Assembly (NCBI GenBank): GCA_013420905.1
Contig: JAAXNY010000005.1
Location: forward strand, 2,108,001-2,172,000
Direction of reading: 5' to 3'
DNA length: 64,000 bases
Origin: Collybia mongolica
Taxonomy: Eukaryota > Basidiomycota > Agaricomycetes > Agaricales > Clitocybaceae
Positions 31,432 through 44,405 of this stretch are shown piece after piece. Positions within the stretch are counted from its first letter, which is position 1; each line of letters starts with the position of its first letter. Position numbers and translations under genes: made by a program. The notes below the pieces were generated by a model, which was not told the DNA's origin, did not search any database, and saw only the letters and a list, made by a program, of their open reading frames with translations.

Positions 31432-34400
31432 ATGACCATCGACAACGGTTCTGGCGCTTCGACGCCCCTTTCATCGAGCACAACGATATCTTCACCACCA
31501 TCCCCTCGCTTGAAGAGCTCACCAGATACCCTCAGTCAAGACGTCTATTATAATCCCCGCATCTCAGCGTCGAGCGTTATAGAATACACTGCTTCTCGCG
31601 CAAATTCCAGCTCAACCGTCTACATCTTTGATCTCGCAGAACAAGCTGGTTTTGGAACCTTGACCAAGGAATGGTCCAAGTCCAGAGGTGACACTGCTTC
31701 CGTCGTAGACTTGCAGACAAGGGCCGGCGCAGGCCTCAGTCTTATCGGACGTCTGTCCGAAGGCACCAGCCAGGACGCAGTGAAGGGTGCCGTCTTGACT
31801 GCATATACTACTCCAAGAGGTTTATCAGTAATGGCCTCATCGCTCTCCCATCTTCCTCTTGCATTACCCACGAGCAGATTAGTCATTCAGGTCCCCAACA
31901 TTATATCTGTTGGGGAGACATTGTCTTTTTCACCCTCCCTTTCTCCGCTCGCATCCGTGTGGTCAATTCTGCCTGAGAACATCGTTGTTCTGCTGTCTGC
32001 ATCCCCCCAGCAGTCGGTGGACTTTGCTGCTCTCTCTTATAAACTCACGCAGTCCCACGTCATTCACCTTTTCGACCACCAAAGCAGCATTCGGGAGACA
32101 GGGCATTGTCTCGCGCCTTTGTCTGAAAAAAAGCCCCAAGGCTACACTGTTGCCGATGTCATTGGTAATGCAGGGTATAGGTTCTTCGATTTCTTCGGTG
32201 ACGTTGAAGCACGCATCGCCATCGTCCTATTAAATGGGCCTTTGGCTCTTGTCGCGCAGGCACTGGCTAGTCGTACCGCTGGACTTGCAGTGATTACTGT
32301 GAACGTCCTTCGACCCTGGGACGAAACTGCCCTTCGAGGCATCATTCCCAAGACTGTTACGAGCGTGCACGTTTTAGATGACGTCCCCAATGCATCTACT
32401 CAAGGGGGGTTGTTTGTCGATGTCTTCGGCACTCTCTTAGATAGTGAAGCTGCACCTGTGGTTCATGCCCATCGCGTCACCCCAGCGCAAACTCAACAAT
32501 ATTTGACTAGAGAAGGCGCCTTCCTTCAGTTAATTCACAGAATTGTCCCCACCATCCCTACAGTCTTGTCCGCTCTCCATTCCCCGGCTTTGAAAAGGCT
32601 CTTGTTGCTTAGCAGTCCACAGTCCGCTATCTCGGGCTTGCCCCGTATCATCGAGGATCTTTACCTTTCGAGCAGGGGCATCCAAGTGCGGTCCCTTACC
32701 GACTATGATGTATTTTCTAAACCCGGAGGCATTGCTGCGCACCGTCTTCTCCTGATTCCCAAAAATGAGCTCAACGATTACCTCCCCATCCCTATTGCTT
32801 TGCCATTGGATCCAATGAGTGAAGGAAATGTAGAGTTTCTTGGCATATTGGACCAGAGTCTTATTAAATCACACTCTGTGCTGAAGTATGCGAAACGAGG
32901 TTCGCCCGTGTTTGTTGTGACGACTTGGTCGGCTGATGAAGTGATCGCCAACCTCCCATCCCAGTCCATATCCCTCATCGCTGATAGACGTCTTCGGATC
33001 TTCACCATCAATGCGAAGGATATTGCCTTGAATGGACTTGGAGCTGTTGGTCCTGCAAACGATGTCATGCAGGTCATCCTGGCCCACTTGGCATTCGTAC
33101 GATTGTACTTGGGATCGGCAGCCACAGAAGATACTGTTTTGCAGGTTGTCCAGGCGTCTTTAAGCGCCACTATTGAGGGCATCCCATTGGCAAAGATCAA
33201 TGGTCATGCATGGTCTGGACTACATGAGGTTGACATAGTCACCACGAATGAGCCTGGCGCAGCCGTCCCCCTCAAAGAATTCGAGTTTAATGCTATCGCT
33301 GTCGAAACCAGCAATGGAGAAACTGTTGTCAACGGCGCCCGACTTGCATCCTGGCATGATGCAGCAAAACACTTATTATTCCCGAGTGTTTTCACCCCCG
33401 TTTCTGAAATATCTTCCGAGGATTACCCCCAGCATCCTGCATTGCGCCCAGAGGTCCCCGACCGTACCTACCTTGTCACGTGTTCTGTGAACCGCCGCCT
33501 CACACCCTTGGAATACGATCGCAACGTTTTCCACCTTGAGTTTGACACTACCGGCACCGGCCTAAAATATTCTATCGGTGAAGCTCTCGGGGTACATGGA
33601 TGGAACGATGAACAAGAAGTTCTCGACTTCTGTGCCTGGTACGGCGTAGATCCCGATCGCCTCATCACCATCCCTGTCACCGCTGGCGAAGGCAAGCTTC
33701 ACACGCGCACTGTATTCCAGGCTCTGCAACAACAAATTGACCTTTTCGGGCACCCTCCGAAATCGTTCTACACCGACCTTGCTGCATACGCGACCGACAC
33801 TGTTGATAGACATGCGCTACTATTTATCGGCTCGCCCGAAGGTTCTTCTACGTTCAAGAAACTTTCGGAGAAGGACACCGTGACTTTCGCTGATGTCCTT
33901 GTCCGATATGCAAGCGCGAGACCTGGGATCGAGAAGCTTTGTGAATTGGTGGGAGATATTAAGCCACGACACTACAGCATTGCCAGTGCTCAGAGTGTGG
34001 TCGGTGATAGAGTTGACCTTTTGGTCGTGACAGTCGATTGGATCACGCCCGATGGTGAGTCCTTTCATACTTCCCATCCTGCGTCATTTTCAAGTTGTTT
34101 TCAGGCAGCCTTCGATATGGTCAATGTACAAGGTACCTTGATGGCCTCAGAATCGGCCAAAAGGTGACCGTGTCTATCAAACCTAGTGTGATGAAGGTCC
34201 GTCGCATTTTATTGTCTCTCGTAAGGTGTGTAACTAACATTCAAACTATTATCCAGCTACCGCATAATCCCAAGCAGCCTATCATTATGGCTGGCCTCGG
34301 GACTGGCGCTGCTCCCTTCCGGGCGTTCCTCCAACATCTTGCCCATCTCTCAGCGCAGGGACAGGAGATTGGTCCCGTCTATTATTACTTTGGATCTCGT

Positions 34401-34780
34401 CACCAAGCATCAGAGTACCTATATGGCGAAGAGATTGAGACATTCATTCTTGACGGGATTATTACACGAGCTGGCCTTGCGTTCTCGAGGGATGGCGCTA
34501 AAAAGGTGTACATTCAACACAGGATGCTTGAAGACTCTGAGGTACTTGCTCAAATGCTACATGACGACGAGGGCGTTTTCTACCTCTGCGGCCCGACATG
34601 GCCGGTGCCAGACGTCTATGAAGCACTTGTGAACGCTCTCGTTAAATATAAGGGTTCCGACCCAGAGAAGGCGGGCGAATATCTTGAAAGTCTGAAGGAG
34701 GAAGAACGCTATGTCCTCGAGGTATGCTCAAGTTATCTCTATATTGAACTCCTGGTTAATTTGGTTCATAGGTGTACTAA
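31432..34780 (+). CDS. MET10: Sulfite reductase [NADPH] flavoprotein alpha subunit
   Basis: Four exons (31432-34054, 34105-34196, 34257-34721, 34772-34780) sum to 1063 codons in frame. The N-terminal 500 or so residues resemble a pyruvate-oxidoreductase-type domain as in yeast Met10. From about 33460 a ferredoxin-reductase-type FAD domain follows, with H-Y-S-I-A-S for the FAD-binding box. The NADPH part has G-T-G-A-A-P-F-R-A-F and Y-L-C-G-P. The last exon encodes only V-Y-stop and completes the E-V-Y C-terminus; a terminal aromatic residue stacking on FAD is typical of this reductase class. The enzyme passes electrons from NADPH to the beta subunit, which reduces sulfite to sulfide. Confidence 0.95.
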
Positions 34781-35010
34781 AGATATGGGGTGAACGTCTC
34801 GGCTGCTTAGACCCTTTGCATGCCTGCATTACAACGGATGAATTTATGTTGCTCAATTTTATCATACCTTATTGGTTTATTCATTGAAGGAGTCGTGAAA
34901 GTAAATTCTAATTGAAAGTAAGGTAAGTATGCGTGTCAGTGTCGTACATATTTTTTTCAATTACTGCACCAAAGGCATGAGGTATATGTGGAATGAACAA
35001 GATGGAAATA

Positions 35011-37281
35011 TTAGCCATTCTTCAGGACGACCCCGGACTGAGACAAAACACGAAAATACCAAGCCAAGAGTCCAAGAATGAGCAACCCAGTGATAGTGAT
35101 AACAACAGCCATTGCAATCCGCCCTCCTTTACTGAGAGAAGGAGTGGGGCAGCTGTAAGGGAAGACAGCATCACATGGTAGACCCTGAGGTCGAACTTTG
35201 TCATATGCGCCTGCTTTTAACGAAGTGAAGAAAGGATCGACTGTGTCATTGAGTACATGCATCGCCGTCAGAGTCAGCATTGGGGCATTGTAGTCAAGTG
35301 CCACCTATAAAGCGTTAGACTGATAGGACATGCTTCAACTGGGGGGTATGCGTTACCTCGGTCTCAGGCCAGTCACTACGAATGTCGTAGAAATTGTCGT
35401 ATTTGTCCGGGCCCCCAACAACAGCCCCATAGAGGATGTAAGCCTCTTCTTGAGGCGAGTTGTCGATGTCCGAAATATTGTTTCCCCCACTGGCTAGAGC
35501 GGAATGGGGATTTGAAGGAGAATTGGGATTGGATCCTACGATATATGGCACTGGATATTTTCATTTCAAATCTGATCAGAAAACTCGATATTACGAAGAA
35601 TTACCTGACATAGAATTTTTTCCGAGAGCATAATCTACCTGACTTCGTGCAAAGCTCTAAGCCTCAACGTTAGTTTCAAAGATTACAAGATACGGAATGA
35701 CATACTAGGTATGTACCCTTTCTCTTGGTGGTTGACGCGATTTGGGCGTATCTGTTGAGTAACATAGCGGCATTGAGTGAAGGATTCAAGCTGGCCGAAT
35801 CAGAAACGCCGTTATAGAAGAGAAGGCCATCTGAGGAAAATCAAGTTGAGTGTAAATATGACATTTTTGGAGACGAACCTTTCGTCAAGAATCCTGGCCC
35901 CTCATTGTCAATGATGCGATCAAAGTACCGTTCCGCCTCTGCCTGCCAGGTTGACAGGTTACCACCTAGGGGGGAGTCTGATTGAGCTATTTGTGCGAAT
36001 AAGACGGCAATTCCTGGGGTCTTGGAATCCCAGTTGAACACCCCGCTAAAGCCAGCGAGCCCAAATTTCTTGTAGTAGTCCTCCGCTTGCCGATACAATG
36101 ATATATCCCTTGTTGCCCAAGCCAGAAAAAGAGCAGCCATGGTCACTTCGTCTGTGTATGAAGATGACCCGTAGCTATCTGCAACAACAGGCACCGATTC
36201 CTGGTAAGTCTTCATGCCGCCTTTCGCGTTGATCGCGAACGAATAAAGGTCTTTCGCATGTAAGAGAAGTTTTTCAGCGTAGACAGTGTCGTTTAGAGAT
36301 GCAGGCGGTTGATAAGTTCCATCAAATGTTCGCTTTGAATATAGGTTTGAACATGCTGCAAAGGCGGCCGACGCGCCCGCAGCAGCATCGGTGCCTGGGT
36401 GTGTGTCATTGATTTGATAGGACGGTCGTGGAGTTGGAATGTCGAGGTCTCCACCCCAATATGCGTTATCAACTGCAGCTAAGATCGTTTCCTGTAAATT
36501 GAGACAGGCCTGAATTCAGAGTTGGTCGACTGACTATCTCCCACAAGAACGTATAATGTACTATTCGAGGGGTGGGCCTATATTATATTGAGTCGCAATG
36601 CCCCCCAAAAAGGAGATATTTACCTTCATAAGCCAGTCGAGGCCCCATCGTAGCATGACATCAAGGTATGCAGTTTGATTCGTTATGTCGTAAGCTTTAT
36701 GCAGCCGTCATACACGGGACAGGTAACATCAACGTTGGGCTTACCTTTGCCGAAATCTGTCGCGCCCCAACATATCGACATAAGGGTAGAGCTCTATTTC
36801 ACTGCGGGTTCAAGTCCTATAACTTAATTCTGATCATCACGAACCAAAGGAAAGGTTGCCTTGATGTAGTCTACGTTTGATCAGATCTCTAACAGAAACT
36901 CGGCATTAGACGAGCCCACCTCCTGCATCATAGTAGCCTCCTTGATAGTTATGAAGCTAATTAGTTCTATGCACAGGTCACGAAGATTTGATTCAATGCA
37001 CCACTCAAATCCAAGTTCACATCCTTTCCGTCGTCCAACGCACTGTTGTTCCGCCATGGTACCCGATTAGTCGTTGAAAGGGTTCCACTACGTTGTGCAT
37101 CATAAAAGTAGAGAAGATTTCCCAGAAGAGTGGACCACTGGGGGTTTGGGTATCCTGATGAGAGCCGAGCTCCCGCTGACGCGCCAGGGGGTATAAAAGG
37201 AAATTTTGGCAGCGGGAGTTGGCCAAATACAACACAGGTGGTGCATGAAAGCGCAAGAAAGCGAATAAGTAAAGAGAACAT
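35011..37281 (-). CDS. GH9 family glucanase with C-terminal membrane anchor
   Basis: A signal peptide (M-F-S-L-L-I-R-F-L-A-L-S) starts the protein. Y-F-Y-D-A-Q-R-S-G and G-G-Y-Y-D-A-G-D follow; the latter is formed across an intron and holds the catalytic Asp pair of GH9. Near the C-terminus G-G-P-D-K-Y-D and E-T-E-V-A-L-D-Y-N-A-P include the general-acid Glu, so the active site looks complete. After it comes one hydrophobic span (I-A-M-A-V-V-I-T-I-T-G-L-L-I-L-G-L-L) and a short tail, implying plasma-membrane attachment with the enzyme outside. GH9 enzymes cut beta-1,4-glucans; in a fungus this one could act on its own wall or on plant polymer. The gene has at least eight introns. Confidence 0.9.
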
Positions 37282-37494
37282 GATTTACAAGGATTTTATA
37301 GAGACCTGAAGCTCGACGCGCGCTAGCACGAACTGGTGAACATGCAATCACGGAGACCGAAAATCAACATTCTTCCATTCAGGGTCACGCCATGACGCGA
37401 ACATCACATGATCCATCGCCTTCTTCCTGATTTATAATTAGCAGTGATTAGCCGGGGACGACACTAACTTCAAAGGAGTCCATCGATTGCCACC

Positions 37495-38856
37495 ATGGCG
37501 AAACCTATCAATACCTGCGTACTTGGCGTTGGACTGGCTGGCCTGACGTTCCACGTCCCTTTCATTCTCGCCTTACCCGATCTTTTTACTCTGCACTCAG
37601 TTTTTGAACGGAACCCACAAACGAGTGGAGGCAAGGTTCAGAGCCGCTTCAACATCTCCGTCAAAATACAGCGAACTCTAGACCAAGTTCTCTCAGACCC
37701 CGATGTTGAACTAGTCATCGTTGGCACTCCAAACGATACCCATTATCTGTTTGCAAAAGCCGCCTTAGAGGCGGGAAAGCACGGTGAGCAGTAATTCAAT
37801 ACCTTCTTCATATTCTGATCTGCCAGATGTATTTCTGTAGTTCTTGTGGACAAACCAGTCACAGCGACCGTGGCTCAAGCAAAAGAGCTGGGAGACCTTG
37901 CCAAGTCAAAAGGATTGGTCTTATATGGGTTCCAGAACCGCCGATGGGATTCTGATTTCCTGGCATTGAAGCAGCTTCTCGCATTGCCAGAATCATCGCC
38001 CCAGTCATTAGGAATTCCCCTAGAGTTCGAATCACAGTGAGCATCACAAGTATCAATCTCGTTGTGGAAGCTTTAATGAATATCATATAGCTTTGATCGC
38101 TACCGCAAAGGTTTAAAGGGAACATGGAAGGATGAGTTGCTGCCCGCCGCTGGTCAAACATATGATCTAGGTTCCCATTTGATCGACCAGGCGTTGACAC
38201 TATTCGGGCGACCAGAGAAATTGACCGCGTTCATCCAAAACACGCGAGGAGTCGGTAACCCTGAAGTAGACGATACGGTCAGTTGGTCCTTATCTTTCAA
38301 CAATATTCAAGCTTACTCAGAGATTAGTTCACCATTCATTTTCATTATTTGTCAGGTCCCAAACGTGTCCATCCTTTCACCGCAACCTTGCGTGCCCACA
38401 TCCTCTCCGTGCGGTCACCCCAGCTGCGTTACGTTGTTCGGGGCACGCAGGGAACTTATATCAAATATGGTCTAGACGTCCAAGAAGATCAGTTAAAAAC
38501 AATTCCAACGCCAAATGCCATTTATGGAGAAGATTATGGAAAAGAGCCAGAATCTCAATGGGGAATCTTGGAGAACATGGAGTCCGATTATATCACTGTT
38601 ACCAAATCCATGTGAGTATTAGTACACGCTAAATTGGTATTGTGCTGGTGACTAATTATTCATTTCTAGTTGGCCTTCATCCGCTCCAGGATCATACGTA
38701 GAGTTGTTCAAGAATCTTGGGGCTGGGATCCGATACAATGCAGAACTAGCAGTGAAATGGGAAGAGGCCACAAGTGTGATTGAGATGGTTGAACTCGCAC
38801 ACCAAAGTTCGAGAGAGGGAGTGACAGTCTCTGTACCAACGTCTTTAAATTTGTGA
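37495..38856 (+). CDS. Gfo/Idh/MocA family NAD(P)-dependent oxidoreductase
   Basis: The Rossmann loop is V-L-G-V-G-L-A-G (about residue 10). V-G-T-P-N-D-T-H-Y and the conserved D-K-P (with the intron just before) follow, then Q-N-R-R-W-D-S-D-F and the active-site segment Y-D-L-G-S-H-L-I-D-Q-A-L. The rest is the alpha/beta C-domain (S-P-Q-L-R-Y-V-V-R-G-T-Q-G). The Kozak-like context is CCACCATGG. Five short introns, including one after G-K-H and one at D-D-T. The G-S-H-L-x-D-Q pattern is that of YdgJ/YulF-like dehydrogenases acting on sugars or sugar-like substrates; the substrate is unknown. Confidence 0.9.
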
Positions 38857-38956
38857 ACGGAAACAAAACATAGATAGATCACGTGCTGATGTGGACCTTC
38901 AATGAGGCAACGTGGAACAAGCTGAATGCTCCGTTCTTAATCATTCACTTCTCTAA

Positions 38957-40644
38957 ATGTCCCTCGTTGAACTCCGTGTAGAACTCCCAGCCTATGCACA
39001 TTCTTTCACAATTCAAGTTCCAAGGTCGTGCGCGATATTAGATGTTAAACGGGAGATCTTTCGAACGTGTGTTGGTGGTCCTAAGGTTGACGGGCAACGA
39101 ATCATCTGGAGAGGTCGCTATCTGAACGACCATGAGAAGGTCAACGAACTTTGGAAGGTGTGTAGCCTTAAATGCTGTCTACTTTCCTTACATTATAACC
39201 CGTCCTCATTGATACTAGTCTCACGACGAGCCCCGCATCGTTCATCTCGCCGTTCACCCTTCTGCTTGGTCATCGGCCCCACCAGAGGTCTCCCAGCCAA
39301 CACAGTTTGCCTTCACTGCTGCTAACCCGCCCCGGTCTGTATATCAAATCCCACCCCAACACGTACCCGTTGAAACCATGAGTGGATTACCATCCGTCCC
39401 AATTGCAATTACGGCCCAACACCCCTTAGCTTACGTCCTGTTCAAACATCAAAACGCTCTTATTGCGCTTATGCAAGGCTCAGTCGTCTACACCAGTCCA
39501 AGTGAACTTGATACCTCTCGACTCGCGGCGGTCCAGGCCGTAGAAAGGCACGGTTGGTTATGGCCAGCCATTTTAGATGAAGAATTTCCAGCCGCTACCG
39601 ACGGTGGGCTGAAGTATGAATCTATAACAGTCGCGTCAGTCGTTATTTAATTTTTCCCTTGTTATATCCCCTGAACGATAATGCCACAGCGGTCAATCCT
39701 TCCTGTCCCTTTGCAACTCAGAACCACCGACGGCGTTGCAGTCGCACGCTTTGAAAGTCCTCACATACACATTTACTCTCCTTTCGATTCCCACAACACC
39801 TACCAGTTCTAATCGTACCATTCCATCACAAACCATACCGATGCCGCCCAACGTCAATCTTGTACTACAACAACTTGGTTTGCCGCAACTTCGTATGGCA
39901 CAAAATCAAAACGCTAACCCGAACGGGATTTTGCCCGAACTCCGCGAGATGCCACTGCGACCACTCTTAGCACCACTTTTGATGTTGTTGTTTCGTACGA
40001 TGCTCTTACTCTATTTCGTCGCCCCGGCAAGGAAACCAATATTTGGAATTCTTATCCTGGCATGGATGTTATACGAAATCTGGCGCCCAATTCGAAACGG
40101 TCTAATTCGTGGTTTGCGCCGCGCTGGTGCAGGGGATCGCCCCCGTCAGAATCCCCCTGCTGCTCAAGCACCAAACCCTGTTCAGAATGGCCTGGGTGCG
40201 GAGATGCCAATACCTCCCCCAAATGGCCCTGGTGGTACGGCGGCAGCACAGCTGGATAATCAGGTGGCGATGGTAATTGATACACTTGGAAACATGAATA
40301 TCGCGGCAGAAGATCGGATTTTGAATGACATACCTGGGACTGTCACGATCCAACCGGGGGCAGGACATAAACTCGTGACGTTCTTTAGCCTGTTGTTGAC
40401 GACGATCCACCCAGCTATTTGGAATCAACGGAGGGTCGCGCTCAGAAACAGAGAAGGCAGGATAAGAACGGAAGCGAGTATGCGAAATGCACCTCCACCA
40501 GATGCAGAAAGCGAGGATACTGAGACTGAGAACAGGACGAGGCTGCGTGAAGAACTGCGAGCCCAGCACGAACGACGTCCACGATGGGTACGCAACTACA
40601 TGGAACGCGTGGTTACTGGTGACTGGGTGGATGATGCTGATTAG
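38957..40644 (+). CDS. Ubiquitin-like domain membrane protein, HERP/Usa1-like (ERAD)
   Basis: Three exons (38957-39157, 39219-39634, 39690-40644) sum to 524 codons in frame; the second intron uses a GTCAGT donor. Residues 1-75 form a ubiquitin-like fold with G-P-K-V-D-G-Q-R-I-I-W-R-G-R-Y-L and D-H-E-K-V near the end, as in Herp and Usa1. The middle is proline-rich. About 20 + 15 hydrophobic residues follow (L-L-A-P-L-L-M-L-L-F-R-T-M-L-L-L-Y-F-V and I-F-G-I-L-I-L-A-W-M-L), giving two membrane spans, then a long charged tail ending G-D-W-V-D-D-A-D. Usa1/Herp scaffold the Hrd1 ligase in ER-associated degradation. The assignment rests on architecture, not on a clear whole-length match. Confidence 0.7.
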
Positions 40645-41037
40645 AATACACGGTGGAAATACTTGATGATGTATTATGAGTAGTTTAAAGTGAGATATGG
40701 TAAAACGCTCGCACTGAAAGTCGACTTGAGGCATTGTCGGGCGGTATGTATATCAATGATGAGAACAAAGGAGATGAGCGACAAATCGTTGCAACAAAGC
40801 AAGGCCTCCCATAATGGACCTGTAGAACAAGGCCGATCCTAATTGTGGACGATGGCAGTGATGTATGGCGTGAAACTTGTCAAAAAAAACTGTTCGTGAG
40901 CGAGAAAGTGCACGTGAACCAGTGTTTGAACCTTCTCTGAATGGTTCTGCTCTCTCTTTCAAGTTGACCTCAATTGACCTTGTATTTTTTTCTCTTATCA
41001 AAACCTCCCCCCTCCTTAACCTCTGCTACTAACGGCT

Positions 41038-42572
41038 ATGTCCACATTTGATAGCCTCGTTAGCGACTTGACTCGAGATGCTCAACGCGTCCAGCCCAAG
41101 GATGCTCTGCAATTCTGCGCCAATTGGTTCCAGTCTCGTCTCGAGGAACAGAGAGCGCGCACGCGTGACGCTTTATCGAACCAATATCGCTCTTTTTCTG
41201 TAGACCTACCAACCAGCCTATACATCGATTCGCCTCTAGGTGGAGGGCCTGAACTACGGACATCGTCGCCATTCTTTCCGCCATCCCCCCAACACCGCTC
41301 ATCTCTAAGAGATAGCATCGCGCAGAGCCCCTTTGGGATGTTGAACGTTCCGGGGAACGCGCTGCTTAATAACGACGAGGCACCGCCATCCTTTAATTTC
41401 GACTCTCGACACGAAATCCCTCCAACCTCCCCTCTCACGACTACCAACCCATTTTCTGGTTTTGAACCTGTAACTCCGACCTCACATAACCCTGGAGACT
41501 ATCTCCATCCTCCTAACTCTGACATTTTTGCGCGCCGCACATCAGTTTCTGCCGAATCCATCGTCGTCGACAGCAATACCGATGAGCCCCTCCCTGTGTA
41601 TACCAAAACAGACGACCAGATTCGCCGGATCAAGGCGTCAATTTCGAATAACTTTATTTTCCGCGACTTGGATGAAGAACAGGAGACTGGGGTTCTCAAC
41701 GCAATGCGAGAGGTCCGTGTAAAGAGGAATGAAGTGGTCATTCGACAAGGAGATGTTGGTGAATACTTTTACGTCGTCGAAGATGGTTTCTTGCACTGCT
41801 ACATTCGACCCGAACCCCTGCCTCCTACATGGCTCACAGAGAGCAACTCGTCAACAACCCTCAATCCCGAGGATATGTTCGTTCAGCCTGGGTATCACCC
41901 TGAATTCGGTAAACAAGTTGCAGAGTGCAAACCCGGAAGGTCGTTTGGCGAACTCGCACTGATGTACGGGCATCCACGAGCCGCCACCGTCTTATCTATC
42001 GAGCCGTCCACTCTTTGGTCATTAGATCGGATAACATTTCGCACAATTATCTTGAAGGCAGCTCATCGACGAAGAACCATGTACGAACACTTCCTGTCCA
42101 CTGTAACCCTCTTGTCGTCGCTCGATGCACCTGAGAGGAGCAAGATTGCCGATGCCCTTGTTAGCAGGGTATATTTAGACGGTGAAGCCGTTGTGAGTCA
42201 GGGTGAAATGGGAGATACCTTCTTTTTCGTTGAAGAGGGAGAGGCTGTCGTGACCAAAATACAACAAAGCGAGGATGGAGAGGTTCGTGAAATAAATGTC
42301 GGTACTTTGACCAAGGGTGATTACTTTGGCGGTCAGTTTTTATTTCTCCATCCTTAAACAACGATCCTCAAAATTCTCGCTCTCCAGAGTTATCTCTCCT
42401 GCGTCGGGCTCCGCGAGCCGCCACTGTTAGTGCCGTACACCGTGCGCAACCTACGCTACCCAAACTAAAAGTAGCGGCTCTGGATGCACCTGCATTTACC
42501 CGTCTTCTTGGGCCTCTGCGTGAAATTATGGAGCGTAAGGCTGGAGAAAAGTATGGTAGACTATCTCATTAG
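41038..42572 (+). CDS. cAMP-dependent protein kinase regulatory subunit
   Basis: Two exons (41038-42331, 42388-42572) give 492 residues. An N-terminal dimerisation/docking region is followed by a Ser/Pro-rich linker and the inhibitor site A-R-R-T-S-V-S (about residue 170; R-R-x-S is an autophosphorylation site as in type II subunits). Two cNMP-binding domains each have a phosphate-binding cassette: F-G-E-L-A-L-M-Y-G-H-P-R-A-A-T-V, and, completed by the intron, F-G-E-L-S-L-L-R-R-A-P-R-A-A-T-V. The intact R-A-A in both indicates cAMP binding. It holds the kinase inactive until cAMP rises. Confidence 0.96.
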
Positions 42573-43147
42573 ATATAGGATTTATGTAAATTGATGGCAC
42601 GCGGCTTACATGTAATTACTCTTTTCTCGAAACTGTTGTACGTTTTGGTTTTATATATCTTATCTTGGGTTTATCTTCACATTTCTCTGAGTGACATGAG
42701 CATCCCGAAATCACGGAATGATCGACTAGCAATTTTTTTAATGGATGCGGCTTCAAGTCCCAAATAATTATTTACGAAGTTTACAGCGTTCTCTTCGTCG
42801 GATGATCACAAATTGCGTCGAAGAATGCATAGTATATACAGCCAACGGCCCTTGTGAGGCAACTGAACATGTATCTCAACTCGTTTCTGACCACAATCCT
42901 CCGCGCACCCACACACAATCAAATCACGATGCCAACATGGAGCAATAATTTGTTGGATACGAATCGGCTCCACACCATTTTTCCGGTCATGGAGTGGGAA
43001 TCATGAGCTACATCCAACATCCATCAGCCCTCCTTTTTGTTACTTTCCATTGTCCCCCCTTTTTTTTTCCTTTATTCAACGCGTTGCCATCCCTGGGTGA
43101 GCAGAATAACGCCTTCCACTCCTTCAACCGACTTCACTTCACTCCAT
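42573..43147. other. Intergenic region
   Basis: 575 bp with no convincing gene. A pyrimidine-rich tract at about 43040-43075 lies just upstream of the next start codon, as is common in fungal promoters. Confidence 0.4.
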
Positions 43148-44405
43148 ATGAGACGACGAGCTCATAATATCCATGTCAAGAGGCAGCTACCTCCCAGTGA
43201 GTACCTTAAGTACACGCACACTATATGTAATCAATCAATGTCTCACCAGTTTTGTCGGGTGTCCTGTGAGTAGGCTGATTGAAGGAGTGGTCGAAACTCG
43301 ATTTATCCCTCATTTTAGTGGTGGTACAATCCTTCCAACGCTTCCTGGGCCCTTGGGTAGTGTTACAAGCATCATACCAATACCCACGTCAGTATAGTAC
43401 TCCTCTTACGATGGACTTCATTATCTTGGCTTATGCCATTATATTCGAAGGTTGAGCTTTCCTAATTCTGCGACGACAACGACAACAGAGTACGTGACAC
43501 TTTTCTGTACAATTTACAGTTTGAAATATCGGCTACCTAGCTTACCTTTATCTTCTATTTCTATTTCTTCTTCATCTTCCAGTAGTGAAACCTCGACATC
43601 TTCGATCTCACCAAGCTCCGAGAGCTCATCAGAAACGCCCGCCACACCTACTTCCACACCCACACCATCCGTCGTTCAAACAGTATTCGAGACGACTTCC
43701 GGCGGCGCAGTACATACTGTCACAACACTCGTGGACAGTATACCCTCAGCAACCCAGAGCGTTGTACCACCCACACCCCCCAAGTCATTCCTCCAAAACA
43801 AGGTCTTGTCAGGTGTTATTTTCGCCCTGATAGGTATCGTTGGCCTTGCCATAATCCTTGCCATCGTTACCTTCGCCATTAGACGCAAGCGAAAAAGCCG
43901 GCTTTTGAAGGATGCTATTTCTTTCGACCCCACCTCCATGACTGATAATCACCACCATGGCTTTAGCGAAGACCGCGGATCGCTAGAGAAACGGAGCGTC
44001 CTGACGAGTAGCAATGAACATATTGTGTTGGGCCCCGCCGAGCATGGAGATTACACCACCTCTAGAGCTTATGCCCACAGCGACAGTTCAAGCTATCCTT
44101 ATGGGCAAGACCCAAATCTTGCTCCGAGGGGCGGATATCCTTACTCCAAGCCTCCTCCCGCTCTTGCGCATGAGTATATTCATGGTCCAGACAGAGCTCT
44201 TCCTGAGTTCCCAAGATCTGAGGGTATCAACTGGGGTCCGAGTCTTACCCCGTTTACTGTACCCTTCGGGTCCCCTGATCCTCACCTCGGCGCCAGCACT
44301 GACGAGCGTGCTCAATCACAGAACAGACTCCTGAAGGTCTGTCCCCTAATTTGTATTCTTCTATTTGGCCTGTCGCTCAAACAAGTTTAGGTTACTAATG
44401 ATTGA
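43148..44405 (+). CDS. Single-pass membrane protein with Ser/Thr-rich ectodomain
   Basis: Small 5' exons can be joined in phase: M-R-R-R-A-H...L-P-P, I-L-S-G-V-L, then G-G-T-I-L-P-T-L-P-G-P-L-G and T-T-T-T-T. Then follow a long Ser tract and S-E-T-P-A-T-P-T-S, likely O-mannosylated. One membrane span (V-I-F-A-L-I-G-I-V-G-L-A-I-I-L-A-I-V, about 43820-43870) is followed by R-R-K-R-K-S-R-L and a cytosolic tail rich in Tyr, Ser, Pro. A last small exon adds V-T-N-D-stop. The layout (S/T-rich outside, one span, basic stop-transfer) resembles Mid2/Skg6-type wall-stress sensors. No N-terminal signal peptide is evident, so the span is probably a signal anchor. Function unknown. Confidence 0.6.

Noticed and set aside
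36770..36850. A tRNA-like B box (GGTTCAAGTCC) in plus orientation
   Set aside because: The putative T stem pairs poorly (GCGGG against CCTAT), no convincing A box or anticodon stem is found upstream, and the stretch lies inside the GH9 gene.
37495..38856. Possible functional cluster of the Gfo/Idh/MocA gene with the GH9 gene (divergent pair)
   Set aside because: Adjacency alone is weak; neighbours are housekeeping genes and no shared pathway is evident.
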